Below are positions 27,501-35,671 of a DNA stretch of 64,000 nt, piece after piece. The DNA is from Chaunax sp. Z400 (taxonomy: Eukaryota > Chordata > Actinopteri > Lophiiformes > Chaunacidae), in NCBI GenBank assembly GCA_037577475.1, contig CM075202.1, positions 7,984,001 through 8,048,000 on the forward strand, given 5' to 3'. The position numbers and the translations under genes are program-made. The notes beneath the pieces were generated by a model. The model searched no databases and had not been told where the DNA came from. It saw nothing but the letters and a program-made list of their open reading frames with translations. Position 1 is the first letter of the stretch. Each line of letters begins with the position of its first letter.

Positions 27501-30500
27501 CTAGTGTAGGCTACAACCTTCTTGTCACAGCCACCAATCATGATGCTGTTCGCGCCCCAGGCCAGAGCATAAGGAGGGCACGGGTGCATCAACAACTTAC
27601 CCTATGTCAGAGAGTAAGGGATGTCACTTCAGGAAATACACCAATGTGCATGAAAATGTGCAGTGATCTGTGAGACTCTGCGTACCTGAGACTCCCCTGA
27701 ACCTTCGTCATCCAGGAAGTAACGAACGACAGCGCCATCGGCATGGCCAGACAGGAAGCCTTTCGCAGAAACACTGACACAAAAAAGACAATTACTATTA
27801 ATTGAGAGGACAACAGAAGAAAATATACGAAAACATAATTTGTGGCTCTGCAATTTCAGAGAGCCAGTCAGCATACATATATTATTCTTTCACTTTTTAT
27901 TAACGTTATAACTACTAAAATGTTGGTGATAACAAAGAGTGAAAATGTATTTACTTTGATACCAGTGAAATAACAGTGGACCCCGTGCCGTAGAGGGTTG
28001 AAGACCTGTTGGTCTGGGTGTTGGCAAGGCGAACCTATTAAAAAAAAAAGAAGAAAAAATTAAAATGATTTTTTATCTAAACATACAGTAAAATTTGAAA
28101 CAACTTTTGATTTTTCATATTTTATTCACAGTGGCAAATAAAATTTTAAATATGTCTATTTCTGTACAATAGAATGGCAACCATTTATTTTAAGGCAAAA
28201 ACATTTCTGACACAGTAATTAGATCAGACCAGACAGAACTAACTAGTACAACTACTGCTGCAAGCCCTTCTTCTGTACTATTCGTACCAATTATAGCATT
28301 TGAACAGAATGCATTTAAGAGAGAACATGTTGCTGACTTACCTTGCCTTCCATTAACCCATAAACGATCCCATGCTCTGTAGGCCAAAGTAAGCATGTCA
28401 CAGGACTCTGCAAAACAGTGAACAAAATGTTGCTTAAAAGGCATGAAATTAAGATGGATATGTATTGTTCTGACATGCAAAAGACATTTAAGTTGTTGTT
28501 GCATGTTGATAATTTTCATAAAACTTTTGTGGTCCTTTTTCAGTCTTACATGGCCTCAAATCTACTAAAACGTTTTTGGAACATGCTAACTTACTGCCAA
28601 AAATGGCCAAATAAATAAATAAGCCAGTAGTTATCTTTTCTTTATCTTTGTAAAAATAACTTGCCAATTATCAGTTGGCAAGTTATTTTTACACAGATAC
28701 TGTCTCTTTAAACATGTTGTCTACTCATACTTACGGTCTGAACAAATTTGTGACAGATGGACTTCTTTTCGCCCCTGGGAGAGAAGATAACACTGATTAA
28801 AAACTGTTTGGATGCATTGTCATAGATAACAAAATCACGATTAATATGAGATGGGACGAGCCAATGGACATTACCAATCCTTTCCAATTCTGTAGACAAA
28901 TATGATGTTGTCAGACTGGCCTACGGCGATTTTGGTGGAGTCCGGTGAGAAGGCCATGGCACTCACGATGTAGCTCTGCTTTCCATACTGAGAAAAGATG
29001 ACAATGGATGATCATAAACACACAACTTGTATGTTCTTTTGAAAACCTCAGGAGTATCAAAACTGACTCTGCTTAGAGGAACATCTTTCAACAACGTACG
29101 GTACTCGGAGATACCATAGGCAGGAATTACAGGCATTAAAAATGGCAAAGATGGTCTATTCATTTTAAAGACTAATATCCATGCTTTTGAGTTCTTCACT
29201 ACAGACATAATTTGTCAACAATCTTCATCTTTAAGTTGAAAATGGAATGTAAAAACACACAAGGGTGGCTATAAAAGCTGTTTTAAACTTTACACCATAG
29301 CATGGGGCACTGAAGTTCAACACTGATAGCAAGGACAGCATGCTCATCAAGAATCCAATTAAAGGTTGTGTTTCACCCACAAAACTACTAGCAGAGATAG
29401 TGAGCCAACCTTTCCTTAAGTATCTTGTGTTAATTTAGTTTGCAGAAAACTCCTTAACATTAGTCACGCTCACGAAAGTGGTACTTTCTTTAGTTTTTAT
29501 TAAATATTATTGCTGTGGAATGCTGAAAAGTACAAATTTGCAATAGTTTAACAATAACTTGAGTTGGGTCTTATTAATATAATATATGCAGGTTATGGCT
29601 TTTATGTCAGTGAAACATGTTAAGAATGTTCATAATACATGTAGAAATAGATATTTTCATAAAGGTTGATGTCTCTACATTTCTATCTTTACCAGGTGTC
29701 GTTACAATTTCAGGAGCCATTTAGGGGGAAAATTTAAGTAATGGCGGTCTGTGCCCCAGGATAGCATTATTTCGAGCAACAGGCCTGGTTGTAACTATCA
29801 TGTTTTTGTTGCCATCTCATTTTTCTGATTTATTATTGTTGTGTCATGTATTGTGCCTTGTGCTTTCTATTAACAAAACTATCCTAAAAGCCCTGCAGTC
29901 TCACCTTGGAGTCTTGGGGTTTGGTAGAGAATTTATCTCTATTCTCTCCCTGCTCGTCATATAGCAGCACCACCCTGTCGACAGTGCAAACTGCAAACTT
30001 TGTGTTATTTGGTGCCCAGGCCATGCATGTTACCTTGGCAGCACACACCTGCGAAGGCAGAGAAAACAAACAGTCAGGAATGAAATCTAGCATTGCCTCA
30101 GCCGAGTATCTCTTTGGCTAGTTTTAGCTAACCTTACTCGAACTCCTTGTTTTGCTTGGTACCGACATGGGTTAACGCCAAACTCCATGGAAGATTTAGC
30201 TATTTTAGCTGCTAAAAGTTAACCTGTGTAATTCGTCCAGAGACAACAATTGCTACAACCTAACGTTTAACTATATGAATCATTTAGACGTAGTCATCTG
30301 CTAATATGTGGCATATTAACATAATTTGTTTCAACGAAGCAACGCGTCGCCGTAGCTAGGAAACAAAGTGGCCTTTGAAATCACGCAAGTCATTTAAATG
30401 TAAAACAGACGTTGAGGAATAACGTTTCGCTGCAGATTTCGTCTAATGTTAGTGCGTCATTACCCTTCGGCATACTTCTTGTCACTGAACTTACCTGTGG

Positions 30501-30533
30501 TGTTAATAAAGTGTGAAGATGCTTCAGTTGCAT
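188..30533 (-). CDS. ift172: Intraflagellar transport protein 172, tandem copy A (exons 1-43; 3' end beyond left edge)
   Basis: IFT172 is a peripheral IFT-B (IFT-B2) subunit that helps move cargo into cilia and takes part in train turnaround at the ciliary tip. Family knowledge: it has two N-terminal WD40 propellers followed by a long TPR-like helical solenoid. Seen here: the start ATG at 30533 opens with MQLKHLHTLLTPQ, then exon 2 encodes WAPNNTKFAVCTVDRVVLLY, both characteristic of the N-terminus. I placed 43 exons with GT-AG borders and continuous frame, giving 1,585 codons. By comparison with copy B, exons 44-48 should begin about 200 bp left of position 1. No in-frame stop or frameshift was found. 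Intron 17 holds an LTR element and intron 32 a MITE, both absent from copy B. The region upstream of the ATG is only about 100 bp before a LINE tail. Identity is certain; that this copy is expressed is inference. Confidence 0.96.
2832..3880. other. 1.05-kb block of intron 35 present only in copy A
   Basis: Copy B joins the flanks directly (near 43432). The block has no coding potential. Its right half (about 3600-3850) has two loosely repeated CTATGACCTTT / TGTGACCTTT segments with CACCAGGAGACC / CACCATCAGACC, reminiscent of a dispersed fish repeat. Only a few As are shared at the joins, so a deletion in copy B is as likely as an insertion in A. Confidence 0.6.
4735..4905. repeat. Dispersed-repeat remnant in copy A intron 34
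   Basis: Contains the run CTAGATCCAGATCC, a CCAAGGGTCATCTCTGTACA block, and ends TTTGGCAGAGGTAAT. This combination recalls a common fish dispersed repeat ending in a GGCGGAGGTAAT-like terminus. The family name is not assigned. Also present in copy B. Confidence 0.5.
6312..6952. mobile_element. TTAA-flanked (piggyBac-type) MITE in copy A intron 32
   Basis: Termini AGGTATACTCCCACTCAG and, inverted at the other end, AGGTATACTCACACTCAA form near-perfect inverted repeats. TTAA flanks both sides (6308-6311, 6953-6956), and copy B (about 45846-45849) has a single TTAA with continuous flanks. TTAA duplication is typical of the piggyBac superfamily, so that assignment is inference from ends and target only. 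The 641-bp interior has no transposase frame. It is less AT-rich than its surroundings and contains a promoter-like motif cluster (see findings). Confidence 0.88.
8414..17329 (-). CDS. ift172: ift172 copy A exons 18-30: first half of the TPR-like solenoid (residues 611-1124)
   Basis: Exons: 17222-17329, 16491-16575, 15909-16001, 15301-15378, 14478-14726, 13256-13334, 12469-12589, 11827-11971, 10510-10599, 10136-10233, 9752-9887, 9095-9211, 8414-8556. The helical repeat character is plain: repeated A-x-x-x-Y/A and W-x-x-A/C patterns, for example EALEMYQELHMWDECIALAE in exon 21 and IKEAIEMYTTAGRWEEAHK in exon 26. The exon 20 donor is GTTGGT, weaker than its neighbours but the same in both copies. 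A (GT)n tract lies in the intron just after exon 18. Confidence 0.95.
12690..13160. repeat. Probable dispersed repeat in copy A intron 23
   Basis: Contains TTAGCATTAGCAAGGTAGC and GTTAACATTAGCACGC, the GCTAAC/TTAGCA-rich composition of common fish repeats, and near its end a 28-base stretch (13117-13144) that also occurs in intron 34 at 5520-5547. Present in copy B too (51640-52100). Family not assigned. Confidence 0.35.
13434..13672. mobile_element. mariner/Tc1-type MITE in copy A intron 22
   Basis: About 240 bp bounded by inverted copies of CCAAAAGTATGTGGACA-like sequence (GCTAAAAGTATGTGGATA on the left; GTCCACATACTTTTGG on the right) and flanked by TA-rich sequence. The same element is present in copy B, so it was in the ancestral gene before duplication. 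No coding capacity. Confidence 0.65.
13931..14121. other. About 190-bp block of intron 22 present only in copy A
   Basis: Absent at the matching site in copy B (near 52873), where GAAAACCCCC joins AGTTTTGTTCCC. Contains a TCTGTCTGTCTGTC run; nothing else recognised. Confidence 0.5.
17154..17212 (+). repeat. (GT)n microsatellite in copy A intron 18
   Basis: 59 bp of uninterrupted TG/GT ending about ten bases from the exon 18 splice donor (exon ends at 17222). Copy B has the same tract at 55872-55916 but only 45 bp long. Confidence 0.95.
17636..19179 (+). repeat. 5' LTR of the intron 17 element
   Basis: About 1,544 bp from TGTTGGG to CCCCAACA. It holds a TATA-like TATATAAG at 17873-17880 and AATAAA at 18845-18850, plausible promoter and poly(A) signals, with a long (CA)n tract between them. 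The last 280 bp contains two related AT-rich segments, each introduced by CCAGGGTGGTGCCCC. The last 280 bp recur as the 3' LTR remnant. Confidence 0.85.
18510..18577 (+). repeat. (CA)n microsatellite inside the 5' LTR
   Basis: About 34 uninterrupted CA units between a pyrimidine-rich stretch (18430-18509) and the LTR poly(A) region. A looser CA-rich run follows at 18678-18745. Confidence 0.95.
19180..19269 (+). repeat. Duplicated primer binding site (tRNA-Met type)
   Basis: TGGTGCCCCGTGTGAGGC at 19183-19200 is complementary to the CCA-ended 3' terminus of vertebrate elongator tRNA-Met as I recall it, and begins three bases after the LTR, as a primer site should. The same 18 bases recur at 19228-19245, so a 45-bp unit (19180-19224, 19225-19269) is tandemly repeated with a few changes in its second half. 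Confidence 0.8.
19689..20058 (+). pseudogene. Degenerate internal (possibly gag) coding remnant of the LTR element
   Basis: Two short overlapping frames: one from an ATG at 19689 to a stop at 19826, the other open from about 19789 to 20058 in a different frame and running into the 3' LTR. Both are rich in L, Q and A with helix-like spacing (for example SLVGQMFQLLHSRIKL), which would suit a capsid-like region. I do not recognise a specific family. Position just after the primer sites is the main reason for suggesting gag. Confidence 0.3.
19996..20302 (+). repeat. Truncated 3' LTR of the intron 17 element
   Basis: Begins at TACTGTTTTAAAGGCTGG, matching the 5' LTR from 18897 onward, and ends with the same CCCCAACA terminus. 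It carries about 20 bp extra near 20045-20065 and several substitutions relative to 18897-19179. The first 1.26 kb of the 3' LTR and most of the internal region are missing. Confidence 0.8.
20398..20812. other. About 415-bp block of intron 17 present only in copy A
   Basis: Lies 95 bp past the LTR element. Copy B runs from TTTTGCAT straight to CTGCTGGATAAAAGG (near 56431). No inverted ends, target duplication or frame is visible. A deletion in copy B is the simplest reading. Confidence 0.55.
20925..25582 (-). CDS. ift172: ift172 copy A exons 12-17: second WD40 propeller region (residues 390-610)
   Basis: Exons: 25529-25582, 25039-25142, 23975-24060, 23550-23662, 21992-22159, 20925-21061. Recognisable family blocks are VPWPGSGGNEKFFFENEA (exon 12), the KLAYLIDIKTIAI strand (exon 14), DWLELNETGRKLLFRDKKLR (exon 15) and YVQWVPGSDVVVAQNRGNLC (exon 16). 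Exon 17 ends DDGDYDR and joins exon 18 across a 3.6-kb intron that contains the LTR retrotransposon. Frame is continuous throughout. Confidence 0.95.
24409..24614. other. About 200-bp block of intron 13 present only in copy A
   Basis: Copy B joins GGACTCCTCACA to CAGTCAGAAAGATGG (near 60277). No terminal repeats seen. Confidence 0.5.
25895..30533 (-). CDS. ift172: ift172 copy A exons 1-11: first WD40 propeller region (residues 1-389)
   Basis: Exon borders, in transcript order: 30495-30533, 29905-30048, 28875-28987, 28735-28774, 28342-28407, 27955-28034, 27686-27773, 27387-27601, 27066-27189, 26627-26722, 25895-26056. Lengths are 39, 144, 113, 40, 66, 80, 88, 215, 124, 96 and 162 nt, and the phases close at each junction. 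WD-type strands are visible, such as GKLLMHPCPPYALAW in exon 8 and GTVCGGVELFDCCLRR in exon 10. Exon 5 reads SPVTCLLWPTEHGIVYGLME. All donors begin GT and all acceptors end AG. Exons 1-4 have no counterpart in the visible part of copy B. Confidence 0.95.
28649..28693. repeat. Perfect 19-bp hairpin in copy A intron 4
   Basis: TGTAAAAATAACTTGCCAA (28649-28667), a 7-base loop TTATCAG, then its exact reverse complement (28675-28693). It has no mismatches. The matching part of copy B lies outside the window. Confidence 0.9.
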
Positions 30534-30632
30534 TTTACAATTCTTTGCGAAACCCGTACAGAGAAAATTAGACGCTAAGATAAGCGGAGCATTTAAATTA
30601 TCATCATTTTGTTGACTACATCCAAGACGTTC
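30534..30632 (-). promoter_or_regulatory. Upstream/5' UTR segment of ift172 copy A
   Basis: Only 99 bp of apparently non-repeat sequence separate the start codon from a LINE tail. No TATA box and no good RFX X-box was found in it. A related stretch, TGTTGACTACATCCAAGAC, also occurs in the relic cluster at 35552-35572, showing this was ancestral ift172 5' flank. Promoter activity is inferred from position only. Confidence 0.35.
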
Positions 30633-30801
30633 ATCTTCATCTTCTTCTTCTTTGTGTTTTTTGGCGGATTGCAATACCAGCTTTTAGGTGCATGCCGCCA
30701 CCTACTGTATCGGAGTATGTAAAAAACGGATCCAGTTTACATAGTTAAATAAAAAAAAATGAATACATGAAAAAAATGAAGTAAAATAAAATAAACACCC
30801 T
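30633..30801 (-). mobile_element. 3' tail of an RNase H-bearing LINE just upstream of copy A
   Basis: On the minus strand it reads GGTGGCGGCATGCACCT, then GCAATCCGCCAAAAAA, and ends in a GAAGAAGAAGATGAAGATGAA simple-repeat tail, the typical 3' end of a fish LINE family. The body continues at 32272-33452, interrupted by an inverted-repeat element. Its 3' end points at copy A about 100 bp before the ATG. Confidence 0.7.
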
Positions 30802-32269
30802 AGGGGAGAAGGGGGTAAGTCGAGTCCGTGGGTAAAATGAGCCACCCCCTGTGTCTAAATGACCATAAGAAAAAGTAATCATGTGACCACAAATTAAGGA
30901 AGTATAGTTCACATTACTTAAGCCATCTTGAACTCAAGCACATGGGGAGTGTGCTAAGCAAACCAGAGCGAAAAAGTGATTTTTGTCATTCGAAGTGAAT
31001 TCATCACATTACTTAAATTATCAGTTTTGAATCTTAATTAAAATAGATACATTTTGTACATTAATACATCTTAATTTAGGTGAGTGTAAGGTACAAAACA
31101 AGGTCATAAACTTAGCATAGTTCTGAATCTGGGCAACTGTGTTTAACAGTTTTGTCAAAATGGCGGTTGTGGGGTAAAATGTGCCAGTTATGTTGGGGCA
31201 GGTGGAGCCAATGGCACAAAGGCACTGTGCTGAGCCACACTGAAAGTGGCCCTATGATCCACTGCAAACGTACACACTTACAGACATATATACATTCATG
31301 CACAGACACACACATCGCACATAGACACACACACACATACACACTCTTTCTGTGTGTCACTGTAAAGGCCCATTTATGCTCCCTCTGTACGTAAATGGAT
31401 CTGTCCGTCCGTATACGGTTTACTGCTCCTCAGGGATGGGTCAAATGCAGAGAAAGAATTTCCCCATGGGGACAAGTTAAAGCTTATCTTAGCTTTCTCA
31501 TCAATGCCTACATACCGTACATCCTTTACGTCGACTGATACAACCCCAGGAGGGCAGTGAAGTATCAAAAGTTTCAACACCAAATAGGTAGATGGTCGGA
31601 GGAAGTTGTCTCGTCCGTATCCGTAAGCTCTCCGAAAAAGTGCCCGATTACGTACGAAATGAACACAGAAGATATACAGACGGCTCCGTCCATCTCTGTA
31701 TCCGTGTTTAACGTAGAGCACAAATGGGCCTTTACAATTTTATGTTAATGTCAGATCACTGTTACCAATGTTACAGTGTTAATATCCGAAATTCCTAATT
31801 GTTGAATAATGTTAGGTTTAAACCACACACAAACATCCTGTGCATGCAGAAAAAGCACATTTACATATATATTCTTTCTGTAGTTAACACACAAAGATGT
31901 ATGGGTTTTTACCTTTGTTAAATTGATGGCATTATTAAAGTTAAAAATTATCTCAAAAATTGTTTGATTTAATGTCATTTATATGTCAGTATTTAACAGT
32001 GGCACTATTTATCCCTACAGGGCACAATTTAACCCATACCCATGCTCATTTTACTCCTAGCTTGGGAAAGTTGTGCCATAGGACCAACTTTTTTTGATGG
32101 GTCAATACTCTAAAACCATAATAATTTAAAAAAAACTTGTTTTAATTTCCATGAGTAGCCAACAAACCTGTGGTATATATTAGTAATTATTATTTGAAAC
32201 AAATACACTTTTAATTTGCAGTGAAATCATCAAATGTAAAAAGTGGCTCATGTGACCCCATTCTCCCCT
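30802..32269. mobile_element. Terminal-inverted-repeat DNA element nested in the LINE
   Basis: Starts AGGGGAGAAGGGGGTAAG and ends with the inverse of AGGGGAGAATGGGGTCAC. GTGGCTCAT / ATGAGCCAC motifs lie just inside both ends. About 1.47 kb with no transposase frame, so non-autonomous. The target duplication could not be resolved, so no superfamily is given. A smaller MITE sits inside it. Confidence 0.7.
31361..31736. mobile_element. 376-bp MITE nested inside the 30802-32269 element
   Basis: Left end TGTAAAGGCCCATTTATGCT, right end the inverse of TGTAAAGGCCCATTTGTGCT, a near-perfect inverted repeat of about 20 bp. CpG-rich interior (TACGTA, TCCGTCCGTA). It includes a 44-bp stretch (31422-31465) repeated exactly, inverted, at 36641-36684. 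Confidence 0.75.
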
Positions 32270-32271
32270 GC

Positions 32272-33452
32272 TACATTAAATTAGATAATTAAGCTATATT
32301 CTATCTAGCAAGCCAGTGTGTATTAAGAAATTTATAACCCCTTTTTGTGTCTCCTTAACTTCTCCATTGGTTCCCAGTATTCCCTTCAAATCCCAGTCTC
32401 GTCCTGCCTTTCTCACCCTTCGTTACAACCGTTCCCTTTCTTCGTTATTTTAACACAATGCAATAGTACATGTTCAACATTTTCAGTTATATTAGTGTAT
32501 ACATTCTTGTGAATTTGTCCTTCCGAATAAAAACAGTGTCTTGCTTAACCCTGCGTGATCAAACCTTAATTTCGTTAACACCACCTCCTCTCTTCTACTT
32601 CTGCCTTTGATACCCTGTGCTTTAACTGTCTTTTGAATCGTGGTATGTTCTGCCCTTACTGTCCTCATCCCATATTTTCTGCCACAGTTCTGTTTTTTGT
32701 TTTTGATTATAGCTTTTCCTTCCCCTTTTCCGAAAGGTACATCCACAACCTGTCTCATTTTTAGTGCTCTTTTTTGCCATCATATCAGCATATTCATTAC
32801 ATACTTTAGCCCCAGTGCAGGCACCCAACAAAAGATTACATCAATCCCCAGCCTGTGGATTCTAAATAAATATTGGGATATTAAAACAATGGATCCTCTC
32901 TTATTGACTTCATGTTCTTTAGGCTCTGAAGAACTGCTAAAGAGTCAACACACATTATCACCCTGTCTGGTCTCACCTCTTCCACCCAATGAAGGCCCAA
33001 GATTACTGCCATCATTTCTGTTGTATATACTGAGAGGTTATCTGTTACTCTGCTGCCTAGGTAGATTTGGAAATGTGGGATACATATTCCTGTACCAACA
33101 TGCTCATTTTGATCTTTTGACCCATCTGTAAATATTTGTAAAAATGATTCATTATGTACTTATTTGTACAGTGTCCTATTTCATTTCTCATTCAGTCTTT
33201 CTTTTGCTCCATGATGGTAAAATCAACTTTAATCTATGGAAATAGCCATGGGGGGGTATTACTTAGTGGCGATGGAGAATTAAAACAAATTCCTTGGATT
33301 CCATATTTTTCTGCTTTATTTTGTATATTCCATCCAAAACCATTTCCACTGAGAGTATACTCCCAGCATTGACTGATCACATTCTCCCCACACCCTCTTA
33401 GCCGAATCCAGTATGTTAATGCCAGTTATCTCTTCTTAGTTCAAGTGCTAAC
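32272..33452 (-). pseudogene. Decayed LINE coding end with RNase H domain
   Basis: Minus-strand frames, broken by stops, read MMAVILGLHWVEEVRPDRV and CVDSLAVLQSLKNMKS near 33010-32890, which fit an RNase H domain of an I/Nimb-like LINE. Further on, REEVVLTKLRFDHAGLSKTL near 32600-32540 is the usual zinc-knuckle-region lead-in of such elements. It is 5'-truncated next to the exon 2 tail relic and has multiple stops, so it is inactive. The clade assignment is from recalled motifs. Confidence 0.65.
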
Positions 33453-33482
33453 AGCCCTCCTGTCTCGCCTTGGAGTCTTGGG
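33453..33482 (-). pseudogene. ift172: Relic of ift172 exon 2 end and splice donor
   Basis: About 27 of 30 bases match copy A 29889-29918, covering the last codons of exon 2 (PQDSK) and the donor. The donor GT has become GC (CCAAG|GCGAGA). It lies between two LINE fragments, split from the other exon 2 relics by 1.4 kb of inserted repeats. Confidence 0.6.
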
Positions 33483-33489
33483 AATGGAT

Positions 33490-33994
33490 GGATAGAGACT
33501 TTATTCGGTCATTACAGCAGCTCCAAAAAAAACAGACATTAGAAAAGTTTATTTGTATAAATAATTTATATGTACATATATACACATACATATATATACA
33601 CACATACATACATTCATACACACATATGTATATAATTTGTTGAAAAGTCTGACTTCAGTCGGGATAAAGGACCTGTGGTAGCGCTCTGTCCTACACTGTG
33701 GGTGTAGCAGTCTGCTGCAGAATTAGCTGCTCAAAGCTCCCACAGTCTCATGTAGTGGGTGAGAGGTGTTGTCCAGGATGGATGTTAGCTTGGTTAACAT
33801 CCTCCTCTCACCCACCTCCTCCACAGAGTCCAGGGGACAGTCCATGACAGAGCCTGCCCTGTAAACTAAACTAAAAAAACAAAACATTATGCTGCACTTC
33901 CGATACTCCGCATGTAGCCGGATCAGCGCTGATAGCTGCTCCATCTTATTGGGGCGAGATAGAACATTCCCCATGATAAGAGGCGGTATGTAGG
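33490..33994 (-). pseudogene. LINE reverse-transcriptase ORF tail (L2/CR1-like)
   Basis: Minus-strand frame reads SILDNTSHPLHETVGALSS, then a stop, then RLLHPQCRTERYHRSFIPT. This order, a DxSHPL block followed by CRTxRYxxSFIPxA, is usual at the C-terminal end of L2/CR1-type LINE proteins. A (TA/CA)n tract at 33565-33635 lies at its 3' side. Truncated and inactive. Confidence 0.5.
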
Positions 33995-34002
33995 GTTTTT
34001 AC

Positions 34003-34512
34003 TAGTGATGGCGAGATGAAGCTTCATGAAGCATTGAAGCTGTCCATCCAATTAGTACACTCATGGGCCGAAGCTTCATGGTGCTTCATTTGCTCTACTG
34101 TGCCATCAAGTGGACAATAAATGTAAAACAGGCAGAGTGATTATAATGACACCATGGCTTTGGTGTGTGAAGCTTTGAATTGAATAAATGAATGAATGAT
34201 GTTTGTGATGACAATACATAAATTATGAACTTATTAATATGGTGTCTGTCTTTATGATACAATGGCGGGGTCAAAAGGGAAAGTCCACAAAATGTGAGGG
34301 GATCCATTGCGTTTCGCTGCCCCTTATATTTCGAATCGCACGCCAAACCCGCGAACCATTTCCTGAATCAGTCACGTGGTACGACCGGCTCGCGAGGCTT
34401 CGAACGTCACCACATACGTGATCAACACAAGCCTCGATACGCGCTTCACAAATATCTTCCTAAATTACTCGACACACGCTTCGAAGCCTCGACACGGAAG
34501 GATACATCACTA
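34003..34512. mobile_element. hAT-type MITE with exact 8-bp target duplication
   Basis: Starts TAGTGATGG and ends CCATCACTA-like (CATCACTA), flanked by GTTTTTAC at 33995-34002 and 34513-34520. Eight-base duplication and TAGTGATG ends are typical of hAT elements. The 510-bp interior has GAAGCTTCATGAAGC and CTTCGAAGC palindromic motifs and no transposase. Confidence 0.85.
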
Positions 34513-34520
34513 GTTTTTAC

Positions 34521-34830
34521 CGTCTCTTCCTCATCCGACGCTGGACTCCGGATATGCGACCCCTCTTCAGCTCCGCGGGGATGTCCAGTCGCTATGTGCG
34601 GAGTATCAGAGCGTTCCTCAGAGCTAACAGCTATTCACGGGTGTAGGAAAGCTGAGCCATGGTTGAAAGGCTCACCTGGCGGAGTGGTGGAAAGTCCTAA
34701 AAAGAATGGTAAGAGGTGAGCCACCAGTCTCCTTACTTGCACATCCATAGTGCAGTGATAGTCATTGAGATGGTAAGGAAAAAGTAAAGAAAAAGACACT
34801 CAAAAATATGCAAATGACAATAAAAACAAA
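34521..34830. other. Unassigned spacer segment
   Basis: Between the hAT MITE and the first exon 2 relic. The left part is GC-richer and may continue the LINE that the MITE interrupts. No supported gene. Confidence 0.3.
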
Positions 34831-35425
34831 GAAACGTGAGTGGAGCTGCAGCAACAGGCAGCCACTCACCTTGCCATTTGGTGGAGAATTTATCTCTTTT
34901 CTCTCCCTGCTCATCATACAGCAGCACCACCCTGTCGACAGTGAAAATTGCAAACTTTGTATTATTTGGTGCCCAGGCCACGAGTAAAGGAAAAGACGTG
35001 AAAAAATACACAAATGACAATAAAACCAAGAAACGTGACCGGAGCTGCAGCAACAGGCAGCCACTCACCTTGCCATTTGGTGGAGAATTTATCTCTATTA
35101 GCTCCCTGCTCGTCATACAGCAGCACCACCCTGTCGACAGTGCAAATTGCAAACTTTGTATTATTTGGTGCCCAGGCCACGAGTCAAGAAAAAGACATGA
35201 AAAAATACACAAATGACAAAACAAAGAAACGTGACTGGAGCTGCAGCGACAGGCAGCCACTCACACGGCGCCATCTTGCCATTTGGTGGAGAATTTATCT
35301 CTTTTCTCTCCCTGCTCACCATACAGCAGCACCACCCTGTCGACAGTGCAAACTGCAAACTTTTGATTGTTTTGGTGCCCATGGTACCTTGGCAGCACAC
35401 ACCTGCAAAAAGCAGAGAAAACAAA
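34831..35425 (-). repeat. Three tandem ~198-bp units, each containing an ift172 exon 2 relic
   Basis: Units start with GAAACGTGA at 34831, 35030 and 35226 (periods 199 and 196). Each contains exon 2 sequence: 34870-34981, 35069-35180 and 35275-35402 on the minus strand. Units 1 and 2 keep an open frame through WAPNNTKFAI-TVDRVVLLY and a GTGAGT donor, but the exon is cut at its 5' end and has no acceptor. Unit 3 keeps the original acceptor and intron 1 sequence, but has a 9-bp loss, a 1-bp gain that shifts frame, and a disrupted donor. Unit 3 looks like the ancestor of the array. Confidence 0.85.
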
Positions 35426-35671
35426 CAGGAGTGGGATCAAGCAATGACTCAGCCGAGCATCTCTTTGGCTAGTTTTAGCTAACCTTACTCAGACTCATTC
35501 TGTTTTGTTTGGTACCGACATGGGTCGGTCTTTATTTATCTTATCATCGTTTTGTTGACTACATCCAAGACTTCTAGCAGGGCAGACATCTTTGTCGAAT
35601 GCTCTTTAGTTACCGTTGGGTCGGGGAAATCTAATGCTCGACTAATCAGCTAACTTGTTACTGAAACTTAT

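Noticed and set aside
30329..30364. Possible RFX X-boxes in copy A intron 1 (GTTTCAACGAAGCAAC and GTAGCTAGGAAAC)
   Set aside because: Each has one poor half site or wrong spacing compared with the X-box consensus; not strong enough to annotate.
30495..30674. Open frame extending upstream of the copy A ATG into the LINE tail, with an acidic EEEDEDE stretch
   Set aside because: The extension has no ATG: it begins at TTG and an in-frame TAA lies just upstream. The canonical MQLKHL start at 30533 is used.
32640..33131. 163-codon plus-strand open frame
   Set aside because: It is antisense to the decayed LINE RNase H region, which has recognisable family motifs on the minus strand.
34003..34512. 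Possible promoter for copy A from CpG-containing sequence in this block
   Set aside because: The sequence is bounded by hAT ends with an exact 8-bp target duplication, so it is a MITE; no promoter evidence.
34294..34719. 141-codon plus-strand open frame
   Set aside because: Runs from the hAT MITE interior across its end and target duplication; no protein-like pattern.
34733..35260. 175-codon minus-strand open frame across the exon 2 relics
   Set aside because: Arises by reading through two tandem relic units and the short linker between them; it is a product of the repeat array, not a gene.
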